Shown: positions 1-11,400, counted from the stretch's first letter. The stretch is DNA of 64,000 nucleotides from Diphasiastrum complanatum (GCA_029204225.1 CM055101.1:44330180-44394179), one strand, 5' to 3'. Notes: generated by a model not told the origin, from the sequence alone. A program made the numbers and translations.

Positions 1-1110
1 TCTCCCTCTAATCTCATAGTATATCGAGCATCTGAAGATAAAATGTTCCTCAAACTCCACCTCCCCCAAAGAGCATAACTGTCATATCCGTTCCTCTCTC
101 GAGATATTGTGGAACCTCCCAGTCTCAGTAGTCAATTGTTGTGATGAAACATGGATCTGACCCAATGTGAATCTGAGGATGTGTGATAATCTTGAGTCCA
201 AATACTGTGGCAAAACTAGGAACCTTGCTATGTCTAGCTCGATGAAATGAGTCTAGTAATAATCAGGCTTAACCCCCAGCTGGCGTCGCCAATGTACGAT
301 CAAGATATGCCCTATAGACTCAAGGAGGAAGTGGGATGCCTGAGAAAACCATGCTAGCATGTAGCCCTGATTTTGAAAATAATGTGAGAAAAAAGTGCAT
401 TGGAAGTGACTGAACTCTTTGAATATATGGATAAGCTGGAAAGCTACAAAACTATCTGGAATAGAGGGCTTCGCCCGAATCATATGAGCTAACATGGTAG
501 TCTGCAATCTCGAGATACTGGCCTAGTGTGAGGAGGAAAGACCGGTACACCATGTCTCTGCATATAAGGCTATGGGGGGGACAATGGTATCAAAAAGTCT
601 ACACTTACTCCAAGCATCTTGAATGGACTTTTGGAATCAAAATCTCTCTAGCTGAACAAGGGAAGCATGTCCCCTTCCAAGTCGAGTGGTGGCTGCCTGT
701 CGCATACTAAATGTAGGACCAGTGAAAAGTATCCCCAAGTAAGTGTATAAAGAAACTACCTCTAGGGGCTGTCCATCGAGAATGAACTCCTGACGTTGCA
801 TGAAAGCTCTAGAAGTGTTGAAAACTACAACCTAGCTCTTTGCAATGTTCACCCTCAAGCCCCGTCAGGTACAAAAGACTTGTAAGCAATTTAACTAGCT
901 TTGTGATCCCGTCTCTAGTCAGGGAGACTAGTACCACATCATTGGCATAAAGAAGAATGGCAATCAGAATGTCGCCTAGTCTACAACTAGATCCATCAGA
1001 CTGTGAGATGACTCGCTCTACCTCATCAATATATAATTCAAAGAGAACCGGTGAAAGAGAACAACCTTGTTTCACCCCAATGGTGCTCCAATGTGCTCAG
1101 AAATACCACC
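1..1110 (-). mobile_element. LINE remnant, reverse transcriptase to C-terminal zinc-finger region
   Basis: Minus-strand reading gives decayed pieces of the same ORF2 found intact in frame at 24-30 kb. The reverse transcriptase motif GVKQGCSLSPVL-like appears near 1,030-1,075, with the catalytic box changed from YADD to YAND near 920-950. The SRLFDTIV..LYAxTW segment is near 530-600, and the QTTMLAxMIRAKPS and WFSQASHFLLES segments lie in 250-510. Stop codons and frameshifts break it throughout. It runs off the left edge of the window in the zinc-finger region, and similarity is lost beyond about 1,110-1,190. It is a dead copy with no expected function. Identity to the 24-30 kb copies is clear by eye over several separate blocks. 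Confidence 0.85.
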
Positions 1111-1190
1111 GTCATGTTGGTAAAGTTTTAAAACAATTATCAATAGACTTGCGAATCGTGATTGTATCAGAGACTAGAGTTAACAAAATT

Positions 1191-1635
1191 TAAATCACAA
1201 GTAGAGCCTAGGAATCAAGAATCAAGATTCAAGATAATGGATTACAATTTGAATTTTACCTGTCTATGCTCAACATGGTGCAACTATGTAATTGCTCACC
1301 CATCTTCTCCATGAACTCATAGAGAAGGCCCAAAATGGACCCTTCTCTGTCTGTGAGGCGCAAGATGGTGTGTAGCACTTGTAGCCCGATAACAATGGAC
1401 TCGGCCTCCTCCCAAAAGTGACTAGAGAGTATGATCTGTTAAAAGTCACCACTTGTCCTTTAATGGAGATTCCTCTGTTGATGCTTTGACTGCGAAATCA
1501 AGGTACCGGAAGGTACACCCTAGACGACTTCTAGGGGTCATCAAAGGTTTCTCCCAGGGCTAAAAGTCTCCAGAAGCAATATGGCACATACTCAGAGCCT
1601 TCTCTAAGCTTGGTGGACATGACTTCTTATATTAA
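1191..1635. other. no gene recognised
   Basis: This stretch lies between the LINE remnant and a possible LTR. I see only short stop-interrupted frames and no transposon domain. Confidence 0.5.
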
Positions 1636-2142
1636 TGTCAAGTTATTGTGGGGTTGTGCCTTTAAAGTTGGTTTTAAGGACCAAGGGACCAAAATCTAAG
1701 TTTGGGTCCATATTTACAAGTTTGGAGGGGCCCAAGGAGTTGGTGGGGCTATGACTTAAGGACCTTCTTTTTCAAATTAGAAGGCTGTCCCTATTTTTCA
1801 GCGCCCAACTAAAAGAGGCCTCTAAGTGTTTTTTGGCACTTCAAATGCCAAGACTCTTGGTTTTTATTTGTAACTCCCATGACCTTTGGTGTTTGGCTCT
1901 TGGGTAGCCCATATTGGGGTTTTTGGCTTTTCATCTCTCTCATTGTTGTATGTATAAATAAGAGAGGCCTTCCCTCTATTTGGCAGTGAGAGAAGCTGCG
2001 AGATCTTGAGGGAAAGAGCATAGTCTCTATGACATTCATCTATTCTATGAGAAAGAAGACTCCTTTTCATTAAATTCTACCTCTTATGTATGTTTGTGTG
2101 AATTGTGGCTGTTGAACTTTTGTTTAATGCACAATTCCAACA
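1636..2142 (+). repeat. possible solo LTR
   Basis: The block starts TGTCAAG and ends CCAACA, so it has TG/CA ends, and a TATA-like TGTATAAATA sits at 1,951-1,960 in the expected place. It lies just upstream of gypsy integrase debris on the same strand. No second copy is present in the window, so the boundaries rest only on the termini and the promoter-like motif. Confidence 0.3.
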
Positions 2143-2154
2143 TGATCCTCTACC

Positions 2155-2875
2155 TTCGGGACTTGGCCTTTGTGTTAAGCAAACACAATGGGAAAAGTAT
2201 TTGCAATTGTTGGAGTTTGCTTATAATGATAAAAAGAATGCATCTACTAGGATGAATCCTTTTTCCAAACTATGGTTTTAGGCTAGCTAGTTCAATTATT
2301 GTAGGAATGCTTCATAAAGTGCCTCGTGCTATATCTTTTCTACCTCACATGGTACAAATGCTTGAGTTAGCCAAGAAAAATGTGAAACAGGCGATGGATC
2401 GTGCAAAGATGTTTGCTGATCGGGACCGCACACCAAGGAGACGTGGTGTGTCTCCCGATTCCAAAAGGACTCACCTTCTCTTAAGACAGGGAAGTGCTAT
2501 AAGTTATCTCCGCGCTATTGTGGACCTTGGAAAATAGTTGAAAAGCTTAATGATGTTGATTATATACTAGCGTTGCCTCAAGATTGTAGAGTTCATCTTG
2601 TTTTTCATGTTTCACGCTTAAAGAGGTTTTACATGAGGGTGATAACCTGTTGATTGACTAACTTGTATTGTTTTAGGAGCACGGGCAGGTGATGCACGGA
2701 CCTAATAGAGTGTTGGACTGGAGAGAGAGAGACTATTTAGAAACCGTCTGATTTGTGAGCACTTGGTTGCGTGGCACAGTAGACCTCTCACTGATGCTAC
2801 TTGGGAGACCCCCTGTGCTTTGCATGCACAGGTCCCTTATCTTACCATCACGGACGATGTTCCTTGAGGAGGAAA
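2155..2875 (+). pseudogene. Ty3/gypsy chromovirus remnant: integrase C-terminus and chromodomain
   Basis: Joining frames gives WEKYLQLLEFAYND and NPFSKLWF at 2,190-2,280, which is the integrase end where most gypsy elements read LEFAYNSA..G.SPF. KCYKLSPRYCGPWKIVEKL follows at 2,490-2,550, then LPQDCRVHLVFHVSRLKRF at 2,570-2,635. A chromodomain-like tail with WHSRPLTDATWE is at 2,765-2,810. Stops and frameshifts are frequent, and nothing upstream of the integrase end is left. The order matches the end of a chromovirus pol. It is followed directly by an LTR-like block starting at 2,880, as expected for a 3' end. Confidence 0.8.
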
Positions 2876-2879
2876 CGAA

Positions 2880-3215
2880 TGTCATGTACTCACACCAGCC
2901 TGTGGTGTTTCGTAAGAAAATGTAAATAGCAGGTTTTGGTTAATTTGTTGACCTACTTGTATTTGGTATGGGATATTGGGTCTTAATTTAGAGGTGTTGG
3001 ACTGACCTCCTAAAAAGTATGAGTTGACCAGTCAACGGGACATGTGTTATATGCTTGTTGAGACACTTGGTGCAGTGTATGAGTGACATGTCGGACAGTC
3101 CTCCTACTCGCTTGCCTATGTGTCAGGGTATAGCTAAGTGGCGAGTGTTAGTTGTGCATGGAGTATGCCATGTGTCGATGTTAGGATTGGTTAGGGTCAA
3201 GATCTATGTACTTTT
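2880..3215 (+). repeat. LTR-like block, copy 1
   Basis: It begins TGTCATG right after the gypsy chromodomain remnant. From about 2,965 it matches 14,390-14,700 (GGACTGACCTCCTAAAAAGT, then GACACTTGGTxCAGTGTATG, then CATGTGTCGA). Shared sequence after a gypsy 3' end suggests a 3' LTR of that family. The right boundary is uncertain. Confidence 0.55.
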
Positions 3216-3349
3216 GGTCACTACTTGTGACGCATTGGTCCCATCTTGGACAGATGTCCACTCCGGTCACGGGCCATCGCCAATACTTGGCCTGAGGCCC
3301 TCTAGTAACTGGCCATGCCAAGGTCATGCTAGTGTCAAAATTGGGCTCT

Positions 3350-3714
3350 AACCGACCATGTCTTGGCAACATACATAGTTGTTGATGTAACCAACTGAAG
3401 CTCTATTTGCTGGCCCAACGCAACACAGCGCGTAACCATATTATTTATACATGATTCTCCAATCATTTGCGTGCTTGAACGCAAGCTGATACTACGTAAT
3501 TCATGTTGTTTCAATGTATCAAAGAGGTGGCACCTACTCTCGACATGTTTGATATGTCCCCAATAGCACAATCTCTGCATATTGATCATATACGTCTTCC
3601 ACTTCCCCAATATACCGATGGTCATATTTCTCATACTAAAAATGGACCCGTGACAAGAATCCCTAGATAGGTGTGTGATGAATCAATTCCCTCACAATGG
3701 TATTATATTTTCGG
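3350..3714 (-). mobile_element. LINE remnant (reverse transcriptase C-terminal side)
   Basis: The minus-strand translation holds [15 protein letters not shown] near 3,620-3,650, SRCHLFDT near 3,510-3,535 and MYVAKTW near 3,360-3,385. These align with YLGILFSGPTFSMR, SKCRLFDT and LYAAETW of the long LINE copies. Between the last two motifs about 115 bases (roughly 3,395-3,510) have no counterpart in the long copies. The remnant abuts the copia 3' LTR candidate at 3,715. Confidence 0.7.
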
Positions 3715-3981
3715 TGTTGAAATCTCAGTACATTAAGTAGCACTTTTGAACCCTAATGGTCCATTGCTCCTTAGATGCCTATGTGATTGTAGAATCCTCA
3801 GAATAAGCCTACCCATAATGACATCAAAAATTTTCCTCAAGGGCTCCCCCTTAAATCCCCAAACCCCCAATTGGGGGCTTCACCCCTAGACTTCCTGCCT
3901 AGGGGGCGCAATGTCTCGAACCCCGATATTTAGGTTGAGTATAAAGTTGGTACAAGTATAACACTTGCAAAGTGTTCAACA
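3715..3981 (-). repeat. candidate 3' LTR of the copia element
   Basis: Its ends form a perfect 7-bp inverted repeat, TGTTGAA at 3,715 and TTCAACA at 3,975-3,981. On the minus strand a purine-rich GTGGGAGAATTTTGGAGA lies directly upstream, as expected of a polypurine tract. It contains a GC-rich hairpin, CCCCCAATTGGGGG, near 3,866-3,880. It does not match the LTR at 7,563-7,966. Confidence 0.45.
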
Positions 3982-4019
3982 TCTCCAAAATTCTCCCACT
4001 CGTTGAATACTTTACATAT

Positions 4020-5220
4020 GGTACCTACAAATTTCATTGCAAAAAATAGAAGTATCCATTGATTTTTTGCACCAAGAAACTTCTTTGAACTAACAAGCTT
4101 GGTCGATGAGTTAGGAACATTTTTTGAGGTATGACATTTCTTAACAACACTTTGCTGTTTTCAACCGTGTCTCTCACAAAACGAAAGCATACATCAATAT
4201 GTTTTGCTTCTTTGCATGCATGAGAAGTTGCCATTTACGTAACTTCTATGCTAGAAAAGCAACAGCAAACTGCCTCTTGCTCATCCAACTAATGGCACCT
4301 CTAAACAACTTAAATATGTAACCACTTGCGGATCTTCAACTATCTAGGTCTTCAGCGGAGTTTGCATCTACAAAGACTTGTATATTCACTATTCTATTTT
4401 CCAGATCTTCCTTAGTAGTAGATTGCATAATCTCATAGATAATTGAATGCTTTTTTTACAACACTCTAGTACTATTTTCTTGGATAGCTGCTCATAACAC
4501 CCACTGCATGTACAACGTCCTGCCTGGTACACATCATCGCATACATCAAACTTCCTAAAACACTTGCATAAGCTATATCTTACATATCCTCAAATTTTTG
4601 CCGAGTCTTCAAACATTGTTTTACAAACAACTTTAACCCAATTGGAATAGGAACATTGACAAGTTTGTAGTTGTGCAGTGTTAATCTCTGCAACATCGTC
4701 TCAACGTATTTCTTTTGGTTTAACCAATGTTTCCCATTCTGTTGGTCTCTTATAATTTCAATTTCCAATAAAATTTTTGCTTCACCAAGATGCTTTATTT
4801 TGAAATGAGATGCCATTTGGTATTTAACAGATCATTCTCTTGTTGCTAATAGTAGAATATCATCAATATATGACACCAAGACAACACAATCATATAATAA
4901 TATTTAAAGCCTTATGTTAGCATCAATGAATCAAAATCTTGATACCACATCCTTGGTGATCGTTTTACATTTATTTAACCTGCACACCAAGTTCTCCTTA
5001 CTTTTAACTTCAAGACCTATAAGTTGTAACATGTAAATCTCTTCTTCAAGGTCCCCATGAAGAAATGAGGTCTAGGCATCCATTTGTTCCACCTCAAGAT
5101 CAAGGGGTAGTTGCTACAACCAACAAGAATATGATGGAGGGTAATAGGAGAAAAAATGTCATCATAGTCTATTCCCTCCACCTAGAAATATCCTTTTGCT
5201 ACTAGTCGTGCTTTGTATTT
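4020..5220 (-). pseudogene. copia reverse transcriptase and RNase H remnant
   Basis: Minus-strand reading gives KYKARLVAKGY and EGIDYDDIFSPIT near 5,130-5,220, VSYIDDILLLATRE (catalytic YIDD) near 4,840-4,890, and HLGEAKILLEIEIIRDQQNGK near 4,720-4,800. The RNase H side follows: GSLMYAMMCTR near 4,520-4,560 and MATSHACKEAKHID near 4,190-4,234. The last corresponds to the EYMAxSxAxKEAxWL region. Many stop codons and frameshifts interrupt the frame. Confidence 0.85.
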
Positions 5221-5222
5221 CT

Positions 5223-5880
5223 TCACAATGCCATCTGTTTTGTACTTCTTGAAAGTCCACTTGTTATAAACAAGCTTTTGCCACTAGGTAGCTCAAGTAC
5301 CCCTCTGTCCGAGCGGAGTATCTTGATTTGTCTATCTGTTTCTTTCTCCACCTGTGTCTTAAACCATGTGAAATACTTGAACGCTTCACCCTTACTCTTC
5401 AGAAGATAGATCCATGTCTTCCTAGAATAGTCATCCACAAACACCATGAAGTAACTTGCTCCCCCATAAGGTGGAGTCCTCATAGGACCACACAAATCTG
5501 TATGAACAAGTTCTAGAACATTTTTCGCCCTGAATGTACCTTGTGATTAGAAACAACTTGAGGTAAACCTGTAACCATGTTAAATTTCCTTAAGACTTGT
5601 AGACTTTTGTAATTCAAATGTCCAAATCTCTCGTGCCATAACTTACTCAATAATCCAATCACAACACTTGCATGATGATCCACCACATGAGCCTGAAGTT
5701 TGTACAACTGCCCTGCAAGTATGCCCTCAACTACTACTTCATTATTTTTCTTCTTGATGAGACACCGCTCTTCATCAAACTGCACCACCATGTGTTGCTT
5801 TGCAATAGCTGATACTGAGAGTAAGTTTTTCTTGATTCTTGGTACATAAAGCACATCCTTTATGTCTCCAATCTTCCCTG
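5223..5880 (-). pseudogene. copia GAG-pre-integrase and integrase core remnant
   Basis: The minus-strand frame at 5,513-5,854 has MLYVPRIKKNLLSVSAIAKQ followed by LWHERFGHLNYKSLQVLRK, the family's GAG-pre-integrase signature. The frame at 5,223-5,495 has MCGPMRTPPYGGASYFMVFVDDYSRKTWIY (shown by its key parts MCGPM, GGASYF, FVDDYSR) with LRSDRG, the second catalytic aspartate. The two frames abut near 5,500, and the HHCC zinc finger is mostly lost. The expected catalytic glutamate region is missing. Confidence 0.85.
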
Positions 5881-5893
5881 AAGGCAGTTGAAC

Positions 5894-6890
5894 CTATACT
5901 TTTCCAACTCCTTTTATATTATATGTGTAGTTATCTCCCAACTTCACATTTGACCCATCATCTAATTTTTGAAAATTAGAAAGCCACTCTCGTCTAGGTG
6001 TCATGTGCTTTGAAGCTCTTGAATCAATAAACCAATAGTCTTCTTCCTTCGAAAAGCCACCACCAGAAGATGTCGATGCCGAAAACAACTCATAGTCTTC
6101 TCCAAAGCACTCAATTTTGCATTAGATGTTTCTTCTTCTTCAGCAAAATTCCCGTCTTGCTTTTTCTTGAACTTGTGTGCCAGCACTCCTTTGCATAATG
6201 TCCAGATTTTCCGCAAATAAATCCCTTTGCCACCCTTCTTGGTACTTTGCTCTTGCTTCTTTGCCAGGAATGCTTGTTCCTTGAAATCTTCCCTGTTGAC
6301 AATATTTTGTCGTATTTTTTCCTTTAGTAAGATGGCATTTAGCTCATCGAAAGAAGGCCTCGTTTCTCTTAACGATAGCATCATTACAAAGTTCTGATAG
6401 GCCAAAGGTAGACTATTAAGTACAATGGATACCAACACTGAATCTTGAACACTTTCTCCAACGACAATAAGTTGTCCTCTCAAATCTTTCACCCGCGTAA
6501 AGTAGTCCGAAAAGATTCACCTGTACCCATCTTCAATATATGAAGCTTATTAGTCAAGAATAAGATTCGTGCTTGATTTACCGTTTCATACAAGTTCATC
6601 AAAATATCCCAAGCCTCCTTGGGTCCAGCAGCATCTCTGATATGAGGTATAATCATATCTCTAACTGACAAGTTGATGATATGATGAGCTTTTCTTCTAC
6701 GTCTCTGATACTCCCGCAACTCCTTGTCAGTGGTAGGAGGTATCCAAACACTTGTGAAGATCTCCCAATATTCTCTATCCTGGAGAATATTCTGCATCTT
6801 GAACTTCTATAGTTCATTCCATCTAGCTTGCTAGACTCCGGCAGCACAGCATCATTCAAGCTTGCCATTGTACTGTTCCGTAACAATCCT
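5894..6890 (-). pseudogene. copia gag and protease remnant
   Basis: Gag begins near 6,886 with the SKLDGMNYRSWR-like motif, continues with WDILMNLYE (6,590-6,620) and VLNSLPLAYQNFVMML (6,390-6,450), and ends in a CCHC knuckle CGKSGHYAKEC (near 6,200). The protease frame at 5,894-6,088 has DYWFIDSRASKHMTPRREWL. The family's catalytic D-S-G is here D-S-R, so the active-site glycine is replaced. At least two frameshifts separate the gag blocks. Confidence 0.85.
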
Positions 6891-7082
6891 TAGTAACTTG
6901 AATTTTTAGTAATCAGTATGTTGCTTCAGCAATTAGGTCAACAGCCAACAAACAGATCAGCAATCTGAATCCAAGCAATCAACTATCTGACTGTAAACAA
7001 CCAGAACTCTTCTTCCGCACTCTGACTTCTGTCCAGCGATCTGATTCAGATCTGATTTCTGTTATAAAACTGCCTGCTGCAA

Positions 7083-7343
7083 CCTGTCCAGTTGCAATCT
7101 GTCCAGCAGCGATCTGTCCAGCTGCAACCTGTCTAGCAGCGACCTGTCTAGTAACAACCTGTCCAGCTGCAACCTGTCCAGTAGCGACCTGTCTAGTAGC
7201 AACCTGTCCAGCTACAATCTGTGGCGTCAGCAGATTCCTGTCTAATAGTGACCTGTCCAGCTGCAACCTATCCAGCAGCGCCAAAAGCAACATGTCTAGT
7301 AACGACCTGTTCAGTAGCAACCTGTCCAGCAGCGACCTACTGA
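7083..7343. repeat. 15-bp minisatellite, about 16-17 copies
   Basis: Units follow CTGTCCAGCWGCRAC with variants such as CTGTCTAGTAACAAC. Two places near 7,222-7,240 and 7,279-7,295 break the phase. On the minus strand one frame reads as repeats of GQVAA, but this is in the copia leader, so translation is not implied. Confidence 0.9.
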
Positions 7344-7486
7344 AAATTCTCGTGCTCAGCGATGGATTTGCTGATCTCAACGAGCTCCTGCTCGTCCACC
7401 AGCGTTGACTCCTGCTCTTGTCCACCAGCGTTGACTCCACATGCAGCTTCAGCTCCTCCAATCTTCTTCTTGCAACCCTGCAAAAA

Positions 7487-7490
<4 letters not shown>

Positions 7491-7538
<48 letters not shown>
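7491..7538. repeat. (CT)24 microsatellite
   Basis: Uninterrupted dinucleotide run inside the copia leader. Confidence 0.97.
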
Positions 7539-7541
<3 letters not shown>

Positions 7542-7550
7542 AAAAAGCCT

Positions 7551-7562
7551 GCTCTGATACCA
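7551..7562 (-). promoter_or_regulatory. primer binding site for initiator tRNA-Met
   Basis: On the minus strand this is TGGTATCAGAGC, complementary to the 3' end of plant initiator tRNA-Met. It directly adjoins the LTR end at 7,563, which fixes the LTR boundary. Confidence 0.9.
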
Positions 7563-7966
7563 TGTCAGAATTTGCGATACAAATTCTAGATGAAGTTACT
7601 AGTCCTACTAGCACTCACACAAATCAAGCATAGAGAGAAGAATTGAGCAAAGCTCTAGCATATTGGAATGATTGTGGTGGGGCGCCAGCCTACTTAAATA
7701 GTTTCTCTTATCAATGAGAAAAGCTAAGAGCCTAAAGCAAATAGCAAAAGTGCAAAAGCTAATTGCCATAATTACTACCTGTATTGGGTAAAGTCCCAAG
7801 ATGAATTTATAAGTACTAAATAGATCCTAATTTAGTAGTAGTGCGCCCACCTACATGCATAAGCCTTAAAAAACAAATTTACTATAAATAGATTGGCCCC
7901 TATAATAGCACACAGGCATGGCCAAACTATCATTAAGGGGTATCAAATAAACATTAATTCCTAACA
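7563..7966 (-). repeat. 5' LTR of the copia element
   Basis: On the minus strand it starts TGTTAGGAATT and ends ATTCTGACA, and the primer site follows immediately. A TATA-like CTATTTAAG lies near 7,692-7,700. Length is 404 bp. No matching 3' LTR was found at the other end of the element. Confidence 0.8.
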
Positions 7967-8416
7967 GTCCTCTCCATTCTACGAGGTATTCTTGGAGGGC
8001 ACAATTTCTTATTGTCTCTACCTCCACTCCATAATACACTTTGCCCCACAGTCCGTCACCGTATCTCTCTCCTGGAGTGTGACCGCGCCACTTACCAGGT
8101 TATCACCATTATCAAAGGAACATTGGATGCACCTTGCATCCCTCAGACAGTTATAGCTTGTAAGCCACCTCACTGACCGTCTTGATAATTAGCCATTGTC
8201 CACAATACATAGGGACTGGAGGAGCTGAAGCTGCATGTTGACTCCAATCCCTTTAATTAGCCCACGCATTGCCCTGCCTTGTATCTGACTTGCTTCGCCC
8301 TGCCTTCGCCCATTTTCATCGTCTCTCACACAGTGTACTCTGCTGTTTTTTTTCCAGCGTTCCATCCTTGCAGCTTTAGCTTCATCTGCATTTTGTCCCT
8401 AGTTTTCTCCTTTGCA
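7967..8416. other. region upstream of the hAT transposase start
   Basis: No coding domain is seen. An open frame runs in from 8,279 without a likely ATG before 8,417. No terminal inverted repeat of the hAT element was recognised here. Confidence 0.4.
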
Positions 8417-11400
8417 ATGGTGCAATCCGACCTTTCCAGTCTGTGGGACGAGGTAGACATTGTCAGGCGGGTTGCCGACAAGGCCAACAAGACCGGTCAG
8501 AAGATCGTGCGCTGCCAATACTGTCTCGTCGAGTTTGCTACATCTCTCACTCGCCTTAAAGGCCATCTGCTCGGTGCACGCGCCAAAAATGGTGCCACCT
8601 TGAATGCTGCCCCTTGTGGCAGCATGACCGTCCTCGACAGGCAGCGACTACTGGACACCTACGGGCCGCGGCTCGTGGCAGGGGAGAACGCCATTTCAGA
8701 GGGCATTCTCCGATTTTGCACCGCTCCTTATGTGGCTGACCCAGAGTTGTTGCCTGCTTGGCTGGCACGCACGAGGAGAGGGAGTGCATCCTCCTCCAGT
8801 CCCTTTGCCCCTCATCCCCCTCAGACAGTTCTGCCTCACGCACCCCCATCTGCTCAGATTCCGGTGGATCCCGTCCCATCGCATCCGCCAGTTGTCACTG
8901 CGGTTCCACCACCACCCACTGTTGCTCGCACTCCCCCAGTCTACGACTTTCTCATGGACTCTCCGCCACCCGAGCAGGCCCAGGATGCTACTGCTGGGGC
9001 CTTCGAGGATGTGGAAGAGATCCCTTCTTCCTTTTCTTCCCATCCGGATGACCTCCTCAGCCAGCAGTTTTCGTACCCCATGCCAGATGTTGCCCCTCCA
9101 CCAGTGCACCCCACCTATGCTGTTGCACCCATCCCTGCCAGTGCATCCCACTCTCCCCATTCCACGTCTACAGCCGATGCATCCACCAGTGCCCAGCCAG
9201 TCGCGTCATCGTCCATTCCCGTCACGGTTGGTGCACCGTGCTGGAGGTCCACCACCCATCGCCCACCAAGGAGAGCCCTTGTGCAGCAGACCATTCGCAG
9301 CGTGCATCAGCCGCACATGGACAGAGAGGCCACACAGGCCGTGGCCAGCCTGATTTACGAGCTGAACCTGCCCTTTGCCATCACCAACTCTGAGCCCTTC
9401 AGAAGGGCCTTCCGCCTTGCACAGTCTGTCAGCCCTAGCTGGAGGGTCCCTAGTTCAGAGGTTGCCCGCACACACATGCTGAGGGATAGGGTTGAGTCCT
9501 TGTCTAGAGAGATGGAGCCTCTGCGTCGGCACTGGGCCACTTACGGTTGCAACATCATGTCCGATGGCTGGATTGATGTCAGGAGGAGGCCGATTCTCAA
9601 CATACTGGTCTCCAACTGCATGGGCACACAGTTTTTGAGGGCAGTGGATTGCAGCAGGGGGGAGAGTCATATCTGCAGAGTTCATGTTTGATGTCATCAG
9701 GTCTTCCATCCTAGCCATAGGCCCACAACATGTCATCACGGTGGTGACGGACAATGCCACGAATTGCATTCAGATGGGTGTATTGCTAGAGGCCGAGTTC
9801 CCTCATATTGTTCATACCCCCTGTGCAGCGCACGACATAGACCTTCTGATGGGGGACATTGGAGCACTTCCCTGGGTTAGAGCCATCGTCCGGGAGGCCC
9901 TCTTCCTGGTGACTTTTGTCACCAGAAAGAGGCATGTTCTTGCCATGTTCCGGGTGTTCAGCCATCTGGACCTCCGTAAGCCAGCCCCCACATGCTTTGC
10001 ATTCGACTTGGTGGTCATCGACCGTTTGATCAGGTGCAGGGCCCAGCTTTCACAGATGGTTGCCAGTGATCTTTGGGGTGCCAGTACGTTTCCGCGCACT
10101 GAGGATGGGGAGCACTTTTCTTCCACGGTGAGGGGAGACCAGTTCTGGAGGGATGCACAAACATTGTCAGGACTGCTTCGACCACTCTACATTGTGCTCC
10201 GCATGGCTGACAGCGAGGGGTCGACACTTGGACTGGTGTATGAGCTCATGGATTGGATCGGACAATTCCTGCAGCTGCCCATCTTGCAGCCAGAGAGGTA
10301 AGCGATACAGTGTTGTAATTAACCTTTATCTTTTCAGTACTTGCTAGTTTGTTTTTTAGTCAATGTTAAGTTTTTTCGTAATGCCCTCACCTGCAGGATG
10401 ACTCCGTGTGTGAGCGTAATTGGAGCACATGGGCACTCATTCACACGAGGAGAAGGAACCGGCTGTCAGTGAGTCAGTTGGAGCGGTTGGTGTTCTGTAG
10501 CACCAACGCACGTCTCGCCAGGAGACTTCCGACCATTACGAGCACATTGCAGGTGATTAGCTATTCTCCCATAGCATGTTGGTTGACTCCTAGTACGTTG
10601 GTTTCATTTCTTCATAAAGTTGTCTCTCTGACATGCAAATTTTAAACCTTGCAGACGAAGATATCTGATTTGGAGCGCCAGGTTGACTTGCCTACGGACA
10701 GCACCCATCCCATGCCTGCAGATGACCTGGGCACGCAATTGATGGCAGAGAGAGAGAGGGAGCTTGTCGAGATGAGAGAGAGAGAGAGCTTGGGCTTGAG
10801 CACAGAGAGCCCCCATTGTATGAGGCAGATGAGCCAGTGTCAGAGGATGAGCATGATGAGGATGAGCCCATTCGGGTTGTGTTTGCCAGATCAGAGAGGG
10901 ATGAGGCAGATGATACATAGGTGCAGGGCACACGCCACGGGCAGGGGTCACAGGTGCATCACGTGGCAGAGGTGGGACACATGGCACAGGTTATACCGGC
11001 AGATAGGCAGGGCACACGGGGGGGCCAGTGGCATACCTACCTATGTCGACATGATGGAGGAGGCTCTTGATAGAGGGCAGAGTGGTTTAGATGCCGGTTC
11101 CGCAGATGTTTGGATGCGTGCAGCATAGAGTCATGGCCGTTACTATGACATCACACCAGAGGAGGCACCTGATGACTTTCATTGCACAGATTGGGAGGCC
11201 ATGCAGGGTCTACAGGGTGCACAGGATGAGGCACGGGATGAGGCTTGGGTTGATTCAGGGGTTGGTGCACAGGATGATTCAGAGGTTGGTGCACAGGATG
11301 ATTTAGAGGCTGGTGCACAGGTTGAGTCCCAGAGCCCAGAGCATTTGTATTCGGATGCCCAGCTGGACGACTTGGTTGCCACATTGGATTCAGAGACCCA

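Larger units (their letters stand above)
6891..7562 (-). other. copia leader between primer site and gag
   Basis: This is untranslated leader sequence. It carries a 15-bp minisatellite (7,083-7,343), a (CT)24 tract (7,491-7,538) and the primer site at its 5' end. I see no separate gene in it. Confidence 0.6.
3715..7966 (-). mobile_element. degenerate Ty1/copia retrotransposon
   Basis: Read on the minus strand, the order is 5' LTR (7,563-7,966), tRNA-iMet primer site, repeat-rich leader, gag, protease, integrase, reverse transcriptase, RNase H, polypurine tract and an LTR candidate (3,715-3,981). That gag-PR-IN-RT-RH order is diagnostic of Ty1/copia. The coding region carries many stops and frameshifts, so it is inactive. 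The two terminal LTR candidates do not resemble each other (see findings), so the element may be composite or rearranged at one end. Confidence 0.85.

Noticed and set aside
7083-7343. CRISPR-like array
   Set aside because: Direct repeats of 15 bp without unique spacers, so a minisatellite.
8556-9160. Long minus-strand open frames opposite the hAT gene
   Set aside because: They are shadows of the GC-rich plus-strand coding frame and have no domain.
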